From contig NZ_QOCF01000011.1 in NCBI RefSeq assembly GCF_003318255.1, forward strand, positions 1 to 54,635: DNA of 54,635 nucleotides, read 5' to 3'. The DNA comes from Ruegeria sp. A3M17. GTDB taxonomy: Bacteria > Pseudomonadota > Alphaproteobacteria > Rhodobacterales > Rhodobacteraceae. Position 1 is the first letter of the stretch; every line of letters begins with the position of its first letter. Below the pieces are notes generated by a model. It was not told where the DNA came from. It saw only the letters and a program-made list of their open reading frames with translations, and ran no database searches. Both the position numbers and the translations under genes were made by a program. Shown here piece after piece: positions 1 through 8,366 of this stretch.

Positions 1-47
1 AATGCAAAGGGGTGCGTTTTAAATCGGTCATATCTCTAGCCTTTCGA

Positions 48-470
48 TCAGCGGGACTGGTCACGAACGACCATGACGGTGCAATGCGCGTTGCGCACGA
101 CACGGGCCAGGTTCGGGCCAATCTCATAATTCGGGAAATCGCCTTTGGTTGACGCCATGACGATCAGATCAAAGCCGTCCTTGTAGGCCAGCTTCAGGAT
201 TTCGCGGTAGACGCTGCCTTCTTCGACATGCACTTGCACGTCAGAAGCGTTGCCGTGATCCAGTATGGCCTGAACCGCATTGCGCACATGTTCTTTGGCG
301 CCAGCGCCATAGTTGGCGGGCAGGTTCGGCAGCTGGATGATCTCGGGGATGACGGCGATCGCGTGCAGTTCAGCACCATAGAATTTCGCCTGTTCCAATG
401 CGACAGGCAGGGCCAGTTTCCACGAGCGGTCGTCACTGTGATCAATTGGCAGCAGGATTTTCGTGGCCAT
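48..470 (-). CDS. universal stress protein (UspA family)
   Basis: A 140-residue single Usp domain. The N-terminal strand MATKILLPIDHSD and the C-terminal VVRNAHCTVMVVR strand are typical of the family, which is cytoplasmic, often dimeric and sometimes ATP-binding. The glycine-rich nucleotide loop is atypical: where ATP-binding members have G-x2-G-x9-G-S/T, this protein reads STKGDFPNYEIGPN, with Pro in place of the Ser/Thr, so ATP binding is doubtful. I start it at the ATG at 470 because GAGGAG lies 7 bases upstream; a GTG one codon earlier is possible. It is the last gene of the glyA-lpd-lipA-symporter series and may be a stress-linked modulator of the transporter, which is inference. Confidence 0.9.
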   Translation of the reverse strand: MATKILLPIDHSDDRSWKLALPVALEQAKFYGAELHAIAVIPEIIQLPNLPANYGAGAKEHVRNAVQAILDHGNASDVQVHVEEGSVYREILKLAYKDGFDLIVMASTKGDFPNYEIGPNLARVVRNAHCTVMVVRDQSR

Positions 471-507
471 CACGTCTCTCCTCGAGATATGGAATTCTGT
501 TTGAGTG

Positions 508-539
508 CGGGGGGCCGGCGCGGCCCCCCGTTTTATTTT
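508..539. terminator. GC-rich hairpin between symporter and usp gene
   Basis: A perfect 9-bp stem (508-516 with 522-530, loop 517-521) is followed on the plus strand by TTTTATTTT. Both flanking genes are on the minus strand, so the T-tract sits on the wrong side for an ordinary terminator of the symporter transcript. It may act as an mRNA 3'-end stabiliser or processing hairpin, or as a terminator for antisense transcription. Confidence 0.5.
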
Positions 540-548
540 GGGGCCGGA

Positions 549-1925
549 TTACTCGGCAGGTGTTCCACCCGGTTCTTCGGACTTGCCACCCGAGGCAAAG
601 AACTCTTTCGTCAGTTTGAAGACGATCGGGCTCAGCAATGCCAGGGCGATCAGGTTCGGGATGGCCATCATGGCGTTCAGCGTATCCGCCAGCAGCCAGA
701 CAAAGCCTAGATCTGCGGTCGCGCCGAAGTAGATCGCAATGATCCAGAGCACCCGGTAGGGGATCAGGGATTTGACACCCAGCAGGAACTCGACGCATTT
801 CTCGCCATAGAACGACCAACCCAGAATGGTGGTGAAGGCAAAGATCGACAAGGCGATTGCGATCAGAGGGCCACCAATCCCAAATGGCAGAGAGACATGG
901 AAAGCTAATGATGTCAGTGCCGCACCGGATTCACCAGAGGTCCATGCACCGGACGAGATGATTGCCAGACCGGTGATAGAGCAGACGATGATGGTGTCGA
1001 TGAACGTCCCCAGCATCGCGATCAGGCCTTGGTTGACCGGACCTTTGGTCTCGGCTGCGGCGTGCGCGATCGGAGCGGAACCCAGACCGGCTTCGTTCGA
1101 GAATACACCACGTGCCACACCAAAGCGGATAGCGGCCCAAACGGCTGCACCAGCAAAACCACCTTCGGCGGCCGACGGGGTGAAGGCGTAGGTGAAGACT
1201 AGCGACAGGGCGTTGCCGATCTCGCCGATGTTGATCAGCAGAACCAGAAGACCAGCGATAATGTAGGCAATCGCCATGGCCGGAACCAGTTTACCGGCGA
1301 CCGCACCGATGCGGGTGATGCCACCAAGGATCACTGCTGCGGTCAGAACCATCAGGACAATGCCGGTGACCGAAGTGTTCACGTCGAAATTCGATTCCAG
1401 AACCTGTGCCACCCCATTGGCCTGCACACCGTTGCCAATGCCGAAGGCCGCGATTGCGCCGAACAGGGCGAACGCACCGCCCAACCAGGCCCATTTCGCG
1501 CCGAGGCCGTTTTTGATGTAGTACATCGGGCCGCCGACAAAGTTGCCCAGTTCGTCCTTTTCGCGATACTTCACGGCCAGAACGGCTTCGGCATATTTGG
1601 TGGCCATGCCCACCAGGGCGGTCATCCACATCCAGAACAATGCGCCCGGACCGCCCAGGAAGACAGCAGTGGCCACACCGGCGATGTTGCCCGTACCGAT
1701 GGTTGCCGACAGCGACGTCATCAGCGCGTTGAACGGGCTGATCTGACCATCACCTTGGCCTTCGCGGCCAGCAAACAGCAGCTTGAAGCCGGTGCCGACT
1801 TTCAGGATCGGCATGAATTTCAGCCCGACCTGCAGGAAGAAGCCGACGCCAAGGATGAGGACCAGCATCAGCGGCCCCCATACGACGCCATTGATGGCTC
1901 CTACGATTGAATTTAACGCTTCCAT
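549..1925 (-). CDS. alanine/glycine:cation symporter (AGCS family)
   Basis: A 458-residue inner-membrane protein with about ten hydrophobic segments. It carries the AGCS signature region ATIGTGNIAGVATA (about residues 65-80) and the conserved GGPMYYI stretch. AGCS members import alanine or glycine with Na+. The start at 1925 is fixed by a strong GGGAGG ribosome site; an in-frame extension upstream has no such site and overlaps lipA. It lies 25 bases after lipA in the glyA-lpd-lipA operon, which suggests that its substrate here is glycine (inference). Substrate choice between Ala, Gly and D-Ala cannot be read from the sequence. Confidence 0.93.
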   Translation of the reverse strand: MEALNSIVGAINGVVWGPLMLVLILGVGFFLQVGLKFMPILKVGTGFKLLFAGREGQGDGQISPFNALMTSLSATIGTGNIAGVATAVFLGGPGALFWMWMTALVGMATKYAEAVLAVKYREKDELGNFVGGPMYYIKNGLGAKWAWLGGAFALFGAIAAFGIGNGVQANGVAQVLESNFDVNTSVTGIVLMVLTAAVILGGITRIGAVAGKLVPAMAIAYIIAGLLVLLINIGEIGNALSLVFTYAFTPSAAEGGFAGAAVWAAIRFGVARGVFSNEAGLGSAPIAHAAAETKGPVNQGLIAMLGTFIDTIIVCSITGLAIISSGAWTSGESGAALTSLAFHVSLPFGIGGPLIAIALSIFAFTTILGWSFYGEKCVEFLLGVKSLIPYRVLWIIAIYFGATADLGFVWLLADTLNAMMAIPNLIALALLSPIVFKLTKEFFASGGKSEEPGGTPAE

Positions 1926-1950
1926 GGTTTCCCTCCCATTTGCGTTTGGT

Positions 1951-2895
1951 TTATGCCCCGTTGGCGATGGCCCGCTGGCGGGCCTGCTTGAGGGCGGCAA
2001 AATCTTCGTCGGCGTGGAACGAGGAACGTGTCAGCGGCGTCGCCGACACATGCAAAAAGCCCTTGGACCTTGCGATCTGTTCCAGTTGGGCGAACTCCTC
2101 CGGTGACCAGAACCGGTCAATTGGATGGTGTTTTGGGGTCGGCTGCAGGTATTGACCCACGGTCAGAAAATCGACCTGAGCCGCGCGCAGATCGTCCATG
2201 ACCTGACGCACGTCATTCAGGCTCTCGCCCAGGCCAACCATCAGGCCGGATTTCGTGAAGATTTCTGGGTTGGCGCGCTTGGCATCATCCAGAAGTCGCA
2301 GTGAAGTATAGTAGCGTGCGCCGGGGCGAACGGTCGGGTACAGGTGCGGAACGGTTTCCAGATTGTGGTTGAACACGTCCGGGGCAGCATCGAACACCAG
2401 ATCCGCCGCATCGCCTTTGCCCAGAAAATCAGGGGTCAAAACCTCGACCGTGGTGCCATGGTTCTGATGACGCACGGCACGGATGGTCTGGGCGATATGC
2501 TCGGCCCCGCCGTCTGCCAGATCATCGCGATCGACCGAGGTGATCACCACGTGGCGCAAGCCTAGTTTCTTAACCGCTGCAGCAACACGGCCCGGCTCGA
2601 ACAGGTCCAGTGCATCGGGGCGCCCTGTTGAGACGTTGCAGAAGGAACAGCCGCGGGTGCAGACCTCGCCCATGATCATCATGGTGGCGTGGCGCTTGGA
2701 CCAGCATTCGCCGATGTTGGGGCATGCAGCCTCTTCACAAACCGTCGTCAGATTGTGGTCGCGCATCAGGCGGCGGGTCTCGTAATATTCGGGCCCGTCG
2801 ACCTTTTTCTTGCGAATCCACTTGGGCTTTCGCGGGATGACGCTGTCAGCCTTTTTGGCTTTTTCCGGATGGCGGGTGCGAAGCTGGATGGTCAT
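1951..2895 (-). CDS. lipA: lipoyl synthase
   Basis: A 314-residue radical-SAM enzyme that inserts two sulfurs into octanoyl groups on lipoyl domains (pyruvate and oxoglutarate dehydrogenases, glycine cleavage H protein). Both iron-sulfur clusters can be placed: the auxiliary cluster cysteines C53, C58 and C64 in [12 protein letters not shown], and the radical-SAM CxxxCxxC at C79, C83 and C86. Length and motifs match the family. It follows lpd by 14 bases, so the lipoamide dehydrogenase and the lipoylation enzyme are made together. No lipB is present in the window. Confidence 0.98.
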   Translation of the reverse strand: MTIQLRTRHPEKAKKADSVIPRKPKWIRKKKVDGPEYYETRRLMRDHNLTTVCEEAACPNIGECWSKRHATMMIMGEVCTRGCSFCNVSTGRPDALDLFEPGRVAAAVKKLGLRHVVITSVDRDDLADGGAEHIAQTIRAVRHQNHGTTVEVLTPDFLGKGDAADLVFDAAPDVFNHNLETVPHLYPTVRPGARYYTSLRLLDDAKRANPEIFTKSGLMVGLGESLNDVRQVMDDLRAAQVDFLTVGQYLQPTPKHHPIDRFWSPEEFAQLEQIARSKGFLHVSATPLTRSSFHADEDFAALKQARQRAIANGA

Positions 2896-2909
2896 CTGGC
2901 TGTTCCCTC

Positions 2910-4292
2910 TCAGGCGTGGATTGCGCGGCCCATGGCGTCCAGGCAGGCTTCTTTGACGGCCTCGCCCATTGCCGGATGCGCATGACAGGTTGAGGCGACT
3001 TCGCCGACGGTTGCGCCCTTGGTCATGGCCAGAACCAACTCGGCGATCAGGTCACCGCCATGTGCGCCGCAGATATGGGCGCCCAGGATTTTGCCTTTGG
3101 GGTCGGCCAGAACCTTGACGGCACCGTCCGTCTCGCCGGTCGAACGTGCGCGTGAGTTGGCCATGAAGGCAAACTTGCCAACCGAATATTCGGTGCCAGC
3201 CTCTTTCAGCGCTTCTTCAGTCAAACCGACCGAGGCGACCTCGGGGTCAGTATACACTACACCCGGAACGGTGTTGTAATCCACATGACCGGCTTCACCT
3301 GCCAGCATCTCGACACAGGCGACACCGTCTTCTTCGGCCTTGTGGGCAAGCATCGGGCCGGGGACACAGTCGCCGATTGCGTAGATGCCGGGAACCGAGG
3401 TGCGGAACGACGTGTCCACCTGAATAAAGCCGCGCGGGTCGAGAGCTATCCCCAGATCTTCCAACCCAAGCCCGCGCGATACGGGGCGGCGTCCGACGGC
3501 GATCAGAACCTTGTCGGCTTCGATCACCTCTTCCTTGTCTTTGCCGACCCGGTCCAGTGTCAGCGTCAATCCAACGTTGGTTCTGTCGATGGTTTTCAGT
3601 GCGCATCCCAGCTGAAACTTCAGGCCACGCTTTGACAGGGCGCGCTGAGCGAGTTTTGCTATCTCGCCGTCGATTCCGGGCAGAATGCGATCAAGATATT
3701 CAACAACTGTGACCTTCGCGCCCAACCGGGACCAGACCTGCCCAAGTTCCAGACCGATCACGCCGGCACCGACGACCACCAGATGTTCCGGAACCGTGTC
3801 CAACGCGATCGCTCCGGTCGAGCTGAGGATATCCTGCTCGTCAATCTCGATCCCGTTCAGCGGGGTGGGTTCTGAGCCGGTTGCGATCAAGATGTTCTTG
3901 GCTTCGTAGGTGTCGTCGCCGACTTTGACCTGACCGTCGGTGGGGATGCTGGCCCAGCCTTCGATCAGATCGACGCCGTTTTTCTTGAACAGAAATGCAA
4001 TGCCCTTGGTCAGATCGCCGACGATCTTGTCCTTGCGACCCATCATCGAGCTCAGGTCGATGCTGGCCCCCTCGACAGCAATGCCATGGGAGGAGAGATG
4101 TGCAAGCTCGGAATATTTGGCCGAGGAGGTCAGCAACGCCTTGGAGGGTATGCACCCCACATTTAGACAAGTCCCGCCAAGCGAACCACGGCCTTCAACG
4201 CAGGCCACTTTCAGGCCCAGCTGTGCTGCGCGGATTGCTGCAACATATCCGCCGGGTCCGCCCCCGATGACGATGAGGTCGTAGATATTCAT
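2910..4292 (-). CDS. lpdA: dihydrolipoyl dehydrogenase
   Basis: A 460-residue flavoprotein disulfide reductase (E3, or L protein of glycine cleavage) that reoxidises dihydrolipoamide with NAD+. It shows the FAD fingerprint [12 protein letters not shown] near the N terminus, the redox disulfide C42/C47 in [13 protein letters not shown], the NAD-binding [10 protein letters not shown] near residue 180, and the C-terminal [13 protein letters not shown] with the catalytic His and Glu. It starts 11 bases downstream of glyA. Because it is linked to glyA and lipA and not to a pdh or suc operon, a role with the glycine cleavage system is likely (inference); no gcvP, gcvH or stand-alone gcvT is in the window. 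Confidence 0.96.
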   Translation of the reverse strand: MNIYDLIVIGGGPGGYVAAIRAAQLGLKVACVEGRGSLGGTCLNVGCIPSKALLTSSAKYSELAHLSSHGIAVEGASIDLSSMMGRKDKIVGDLTKGIAFLFKKNGVDLIEGWASIPTDGQVKVGDDTYEAKNILIATGSEPTPLNGIEIDEQDILSSTGAIALDTVPEHLVVVGAGVIGLELGQVWSRLGAKVTVVEYLDRILPGIDGEIAKLAQRALSKRGLKFQLGCALKTIDRTNVGLTLTLDRVGKDKEEVIEADKVLIAVGRRPVSRGLGLEDLGIALDPRGFIQVDTSFRTSVPGIYAIGDCVPGPMLAHKAEEDGVACVEMLAGEAGHVDYNTVPGVVYTDPEVASVGLTEEALKEAGTEYSVGKFAFMANSRARSTGETDGAVKVLADPKGKILGAHICGAHGGDLIAELVLAMTKGATVGEVASTCHAHPAMGEAVKEACLDAMGRAIHA

Positions 4293-4303
4293 TGGGCAGT
4301 CTC

Positions 4304-5557
4304 TCAGTAGATCGGGTGGCTGGCGCAGAGTGCGCGGACGTTTTCGCGGGTTTCGGCTTCGATCTTCGCGTCGCCCTCGGGGGACTGAGCCAAGGCCTCG
4401 AGCACGTCGCCGATCAGGTGACCGATCTGTTTAAACTCTTCCGGTCCAAACCCGCGACTGCAGCCTGCTGCTGTGCCCAGCCGGATACCGCTGGTCACCG
4501 TGGGTTTTTGCGGATCGCCCGGCACGCTGTTCTTGTTGCAGGTGAACCCGGCACGCTCCAGCGCGGCTTCTGCGGCTTTGCCGGTCACGCCCAGCGGGCG
4601 CAGATCGACCAGCATTAGGTGGTTTTCCGTGCCGCCCGAAACGATGTCACATCCACGCGCCATCATGATGTTTGCCAGCGCCGATGCGCTGTCGACAACG
4701 CGTTGCATGTAGTCCTTGAATTCGGGCTTTAGCGCCTCGCCAAACGCGACGGCCTTACCGGCGATCACATGCATCAGGGGGCCGCCCTGAAGGCCGGGGA
4801 ACACGGCCGAATTCATCTTTTTCGCCAGCGCTTCGTCATTCGTCAGAATGATCCCGCCGCGCGGACCGCGCAGGGTCTTGTGTGTGGTCGACGTGATCAC
4901 ATGCGCATGGCCGATGGGTGAGGGGTGCAGCCCGGTTGCGACAAGACCGGCGATATGGGCCATGTCAGCCAGTAGCCAAGCGCCGACCTCATCCGCAATG
5001 GCGCGGAAGCGGGCAAAATCGATCTTTTGCGAATAGGCGGATGCGCCAGCGATGATCAGTTGCGGCTTTTCGGCTTTCGCCAGTTCTTCGACCTGATCAT
5101 AGTCTATCAGACCGGCATCGGTCAGGCCGTACTGAACCGGGCGGAACCACTTGCCGGATTGTGCTGGTTTGGCGCCGTGCGTCAGGTGGCCTCCTGCATC
5201 CAGTGACATGCCCAGGATCGTGTCGCCGGGGCTGAGCAGGGCCAGTTTGACGGCGCCGTTGGCTTGTGCGCCCGAATGCGGCTGAACGTTTGCGTATTCG
5301 CAGCCGAACAGCTGTTTCAGGCGGTCGATGGCCTCGGATTCAACTTCGTCTACAAATTCGCATCCGCCATAGTAGCGGCGGCCAGGGTATCCTTCGGCGT
5401 ATTTGTTGGTCAGGACTGACCCCTGCGCGTCGATCACAGCTTGCGAGACAATATTCTCGGACGCGATCAATTCGATCTGTTCAGCCTGACGTTTGCCTTC
5501 TCGCGCAATTGACGCGGCGACAACCGGATCTGCTTCGGTAAGCGACGTTTTGAACAT
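4304..5557 (-). CDS. glyA: serine hydroxymethyltransferase
   Basis: A 417-residue PLP enzyme that interconverts serine + THF with glycine + methylene-THF. It shows the family start region [18 protein letters not shown], the H-S-G-x-Q motif (HSGAQAN) and the PLP lysine motif [13 protein letters not shown] near residue 228. The start at 5557 has GAGGAGG just upstream; a start 18 bases earlier would include this site. It leads a five-gene minus-strand operon and faces the XRE-cupin gene across a 147-base regulatory gap. Roseobacters often carry more than one glyA; this one could be the catabolic, glycine-linked copy (inference). Confidence 0.97.
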   Translation of the reverse strand: MFKTSLTEADPVVAASIAREGKRQAEQIELIASENIVSQAVIDAQGSVLTNKYAEGYPGRRYYGGCEFVDEVESEAIDRLKQLFGCEYANVQPHSGAQANGAVKLALLSPGDTILGMSLDAGGHLTHGAKPAQSGKWFRPVQYGLTDAGLIDYDQVEELAKAEKPQLIIAGASAYSQKIDFARFRAIADEVGAWLLADMAHIAGLVATGLHPSPIGHAHVITSTTHKTLRGPRGGIILTNDEALAKKMNSAVFPGLQGGPLMHVIAGKAVAFGEALKPEFKDYMQRVVDSASALANIMMARGCDIVSGGTENHLMLVDLRPLGVTGKAAEAALERAGFTCNKNSVPGDPQKPTVTSGIRLGTAAGCSRGFGPEEFKQIGHLIGDVLEALAQSPEGDAKIEAETRENVRALCASHPIY

Positions 5558-5598
5558 GGTTTCCTCCTCAGGCACCGAATCCTCAGTACGAAATTTTG

Positions 5599-5651
5599 TT
5601 TCCTATAGTGGAATTTGGGTAGCTAAAGCAACATTTATCTCACATTTGTGA
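5599..5651. promoter_or_regulatory. candidate operators between glyA and the XRE-cupin gene
   Basis: Two small inverted repeats lie in the divergent gap: TTCC-tatagt-GGAA at 5600-5613 and the perfect TCACA-tt-TGTGA at 5640-5651. Either could bind the adjacent XRE dimer and control both directions. The second contains ACATTTGTG, which recurs identically in the RpiR/Rieske divergent region at 9234-9242. Evidence is symmetry and position only. Confidence 0.3.
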
Positions 5652-5704
5652 AGTTGTGTGGTTTGAGGGAAATCTGTAACCTCTGATAAAACAGGGAGAT
5701 TTTT

Positions 5705-6307
5705 ATGGGCGACGAGACTCGCGGTGATGTTTCCACACCGGAAGATCAGGACGAAGGTGAGGTTCTGGGGCGTTCCATCCGCGACGCACGACGTGCAAAA
5801 GGCTGGACTTTGGAGGAGGCCGGACGCGCGGCGGGAATCGGTCGGTCCACCCTGTCGAAGATCGAGAACAACCAGACGCGGCCAAGTTTCGACATCGTGC
5901 GCAGGCTGACACAGGCGCTGGATATGAGCACACCGCAGCTGTTTCTGCAGTCCGGGCAATCGGGGATTTCGGGAAGGCGCGACTTTACCCCGAAAGGTGA
6001 AGGCGAGATAAAAAGCACACCGACCTATTTGCACGAATTGCTGTGTCCCGAGCTGACCAGTAAGCGGATGCTGCCCTATATCGCGACAATCAAAGCCCGC
6101 GACCTGTCAGAGTTCGAAAACTGGATCCGTCATACAGGTGAAGAGTTCATGTATGTCATCAGTGGCGAGCTGATCTTTGTATCAGAGCATTATCGCCCTC
6201 TGCCGATGAAGGCTGGTGACTCGCTTTATTATGACAGCGGAATGGGGCACGGGTGCATTTCAACCAGTGAGGAAGACGCGAAAGTGCTGTGGGTGTCACT
6301 CGAATAA
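5705..6307 (+). CDS. XRE-family transcriptional regulator with C-terminal cupin
   Basis: A 200-residue regulator. An XRE helix-turn-helix occupies about residues 22-78 (RRAKGWTLEEAGRAAGIGRSTLSKIENNQTRP region), and a cupin sensor domain lies at about residues 105-198 (GEEFMYVISGELIF, GDSLYYDSGMGHGCIS). In this architecture the cupin binds a small effector and the HTH binds operator DNA. A GGGAG ribosome site precedes the ATG. It is divergent from glyA and is most simply the regulator of the glyA-lpd-lipA operon and of itself. The effector is unknown; an amino acid or amine would fit the neighbours. Confidence 0.9.
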   Translation: MGDETRGDVSTPEDQDEGEVLGRSIRDARRAKGWTLEEAGRAAGIGRSTLSKIENNQTRPSFDIVRRLTQALDMSTPQLFLQSGQSGISGRRDFTPKGEGEIKSTPTYLHELLCPELTSKRMLPYIATIKARDLSEFENWIRHTGEEFMYVISGELIFVSEHYRPLPMKAGDSLYYDSGMGHGCISTSEEDAKVLWVSLE

Positions 6308-6327
6308 GCGCGACCCACAAGGCATGA

Positions 6328-6354
6328 AAAAAGCAGCCCCAGCGGCCGCTTTTT
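6328..6354. terminator. bidirectional terminator
   Basis: AAAAAGC-A-GCC / GGC-C-GCTTTTT forms a 10-bp stem with one mismatch and a 5-base loop. It has a T-run on the plus side and an A-run that serves as T-run on the minus side. It sits between the convergent XRE-cupin and carboxymuconolactone-decarboxylase-like genes and can serve both. Confidence 0.75.
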
Positions 6355-6376
6355 GTAGGATAAGACGGTCTCTGGG

Positions 6377-6760
6377 TCAGGTGTGGCCCAGTACCTTGCG
6401 GGCAATGCGGAAACACTCCAGCGCTTGTGGAACGCCACAGTAGATGCCAATCACATGGATGATGGCACGGATTTCCTCAGGCGAGACCCCGTTGTTGATC
6501 GCGCCTTTGCAGTGAATTTCCCATTCATGCATCTTCCCAAGCGCGCCGATCATGGACAGGTTCATCATCGATCGCGTTTTGGCATCGATCACGTCATCGC
6601 CCCAGCCAAACCCCCAGCACCACGCCGTCATCGCTTCTTGAAACGGGCGGGTAAAGTCATCGGCCGCCGCCAGGTTCTTTTCCACATATTCCGCACCAAG
6701 CGTGTTCTTGCGCTGCTCCAGGCCTTTCAGGAACAGGTCTTCGTCAAAAATATCTGCCAT
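6377..6760 (-). CDS. carboxymuconolactone decarboxylase family protein
   Basis: A 127-residue all-helical protein of the AhpD/CMD fold, closest in appearance to PcaC-type 4-carboxymuconolactone decarboxylases: FTRPFQEAMTAW, an EIHCKGAINNGVSPEEI stretch and VIGIYCGVPQA. The AhpD CxxC redox pair is absent, so a peroxidase role is unlikely. The start at 6760 is supported by GGAG upstream. No other protocatechuate genes are near, so a decarboxylase or isomerase step on a product of the neighbouring Rieske oxygenase pathway is possible but unproven. It is the last gene of the minus-strand half of the accessory island. Confidence 0.85.
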   Translation of the reverse strand: MADIFDEDLFLKGLEQRKNTLGAEYVEKNLAAADDFTRPFQEAMTAWCWGFGWGDDVIDAKTRSMMNLSMIGALGKMHEWEIHCKGAINNGVSPEEIRAIIHVIGIYCGVPQALECFRIARKVLGHT

Positions 6761-6856
6761 GTATGGTCTCCGTTCGGTCAAGGCGTCATACCGTATCTAG
6801 ATCGACTATGTCTTGGTTTCACCCGTTGCAGGAATCGCGCGCAACGTAGGCTTTGG

Positions 6857-7282
6857 TCAATCCCAAGGTGGCTGCCATGTCCGATCCCATCCCTGTGCGC
6901 CCGCTGGGCCGCTCCAGACTGTGCCGTCGATTATTTCACCTGCTATAAAATATTGTTCCCCAACACGAATGTTTTCATCGACGGTGCAACTATTCTTCAC
7001 ATGGGCAACCCGCACGCGTTGATCTGATTTTGCACTCTTTAAGGGATTGATAACTTTTACATAAACTACTTCGGCTAGGCAAAGGCGCTCTCCAGAAAAA
7101 CACGAAGGCTCAGTTGTCAGCTCGGAGATCTCGACGAAAGCGACAAATTGGGAATGCTTTGCTTTTGTTGGCAAATGCTCAAGAAACGTCCGTTCGCCCG
7201 TATATACACCACATGCGGCTGAGGGGGACGTCAGACAAATTGCAATCGCCAACGCGGAAGAAAATATACTAAGCCTGCCCAT
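6857..7282 (-). CDS. small secreted protein, possibly NTR/TIMP-like fold
   Basis: 141 residues with a clear signal peptide (MGRLSIFSSALAIAICL, likely cleaved after PSAA) and a mature protein starting with Cys. The mature part has four cysteines and alternating beta pattern (FVAFVEISE, AEVVYVKVINPL, RVRVAHVKNSC, GEQYFIAGEI), reminiscent of netrin-like barrels such as TIMP; this is a weak pattern judgement. The start overlaps the last 14 bases of the Rieske gene, indicating co-transcription. Its base composition is more AT-rich than its neighbours, suggesting separate origin. Other possibility: a lipoprotein, but the -3 residue is not a good lipobox match. Confidence 0.65.
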   Translation of the reverse strand: MGRLSIFSSALAIAICLTSPSAACGVYTGERTFLEHLPTKAKHSQFVAFVEISELTTEPSCFSGERLCLAEVVYVKVINPLKSAKSDQRVRVAHVKNSCTVDENIRVGEQYFIAGEIIDGTVWSGPAGAQGWDRTWQPPWD

Positions 7283-8366
7283 CCACCGCCTCGCGCATCC
7301 ATTGTTGCAACCGGGCAATTGAGTGTTCCGACATCACCCCACAACTGGGGTCCAGCACAAGCGGACCGGGGCGATACCCGCGGGATTTCAGGCCGCGATG
7401 GACACTCTCGACCAGATGGATGTCTTCCTCGACTGTGGTCTCCCGGTCTTGCACGGCCAGTTGCCGGATCACCGCACTTTCGGATCCACCCTCGGTGTAC
7501 CAGCCGCGCCAGACGGTGCAGTGATCGGCATCAATGGCGCGCCAGTGATAAGTGTTCAGCACATTGCCGGGATAGCATTGGAACGAGAACATCGGCCACA
7601 AGAACCATGACTGGTAGTCGCCGGCACGCGGCACCGACAGGTCGATCGGGTAGGTCATCTTGTCGAGACTTTGGCATTCGGTCGTATGACGCAGCACGTA
7701 ACCGCCGCCTGCATCGGGCTGGATGTCGTAGGTCTCAGGTTTGACCATACCCTCGGCAAAGGTCGGGTGGTTGGTCGGGCAGTGATAGCACTCCGAATAA
7801 TTCTCGATACTGACTTTCCAGTTGCAGTTTTCCAGGATTTCGACCCACTCCAGCGGTTCCAGATCGTCGATATGCGGAACGAACGCGCGGATTTCCTCGC
7901 GCACGCCGGGGTACCAGTCGTCCATTGGAGCGGCATCGTCGTCGAGATTGACGAAGATGAATCCGTTGAATACCTCGGTCCGAACCGAGGTCAGGCAGAT
8001 GGCGCTGCGATCAAAACCCGGAACGGACTTGATGTTGGGTCCAGCGCGTAATTGGCCTGACAGCTCATAGGTCCACGCGTGATAGGGGCAGACCACGACG
8101 CGGGTGTTGCCTGCGCCTGTTACCATCTCATGTGCGCGATGCTGGCACACGTTATAGAACGTGCGAATTTCGCCGTCTCGGCCCCGAATGCAGAACAGGT
8201 TTTGCCCGGCGATTTCAAAAGCAAAGTAATCGCCCGATTCCCGGACCTGCGCCACGTGCCCGGCAAACTGCCACGTGCGGGCCAAAAGCCCCTGCATCTC
8301 CTGCTCGAAAATGGCGGGGTCGGTATAATACCGCGCGTCGAGCGAATGCGTCAGAGGGGCGTTCAT
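7269..8366 (-). CDS. Rieske (2Fe-2S) ring-hydroxylating-type oxygenase, alpha subunit
   Basis: A 365-residue non-heme iron oxygenase. The Rieske ligands are C74-x-H76 and C93-x2-H96; the mononuclear iron site is in NYSECYHCPTNH (H195, H200) with the bridging acidic E192. The ECYHCPTNH pattern is typical of the betaine-type branch (stachydrine, glycine betaine and carnitine oxygenases), which N-demethylate or cleave quaternary amines. Its stop overlaps nothing downstream except the secreted-protein start, and its own ATG overlaps the RpiR stop by 4 bases, so regulator and oxygenase are translationally coupled. It needs a flavin/ferredoxin reductase; none is in the window. Substrate unknown. 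Confidence 0.9.
   Translation of the reverse strand: MNAPLTHSLDARYYTDPAIFEQEMQGLLARTWQFAGHVAQVRESGDYFAFEIAGQNLFCIRGRDGEIRTFYNVCQHRAHEMVTGAGNTRVVVCPYHAWTYELSGQLRAGPNIKSVPGFDRSAICLTSVRTEVFNGFIFVNLDDDAAPMDDWYPGVREEIRAFVPHIDDLEPLEWVEILENCNWKVSIENYSECYHCPTNHPTFAEGMVKPETYDIQPDAGGGYVLRHTTECQSLDKMTYPIDLSVPRAGDYQSWFLWPMFSFQCYPGNVLNTYHWRAIDADHCTVWRGWYTEGGSESAVIRQLAVQDRETTVEEDIHLVESVHRGLKSRGYRPGPLVLDPSCGVMSEHSIARLQQWMREAVDGQA

Noticed and set aside
5663..5691. A TTGAGG-N17-ATAAAA promoter for the XRE-cupin gene
   Set aside because: The implied transcription start would fall after the ribosome site at 5694-5698, so it cannot produce a normal translated message.
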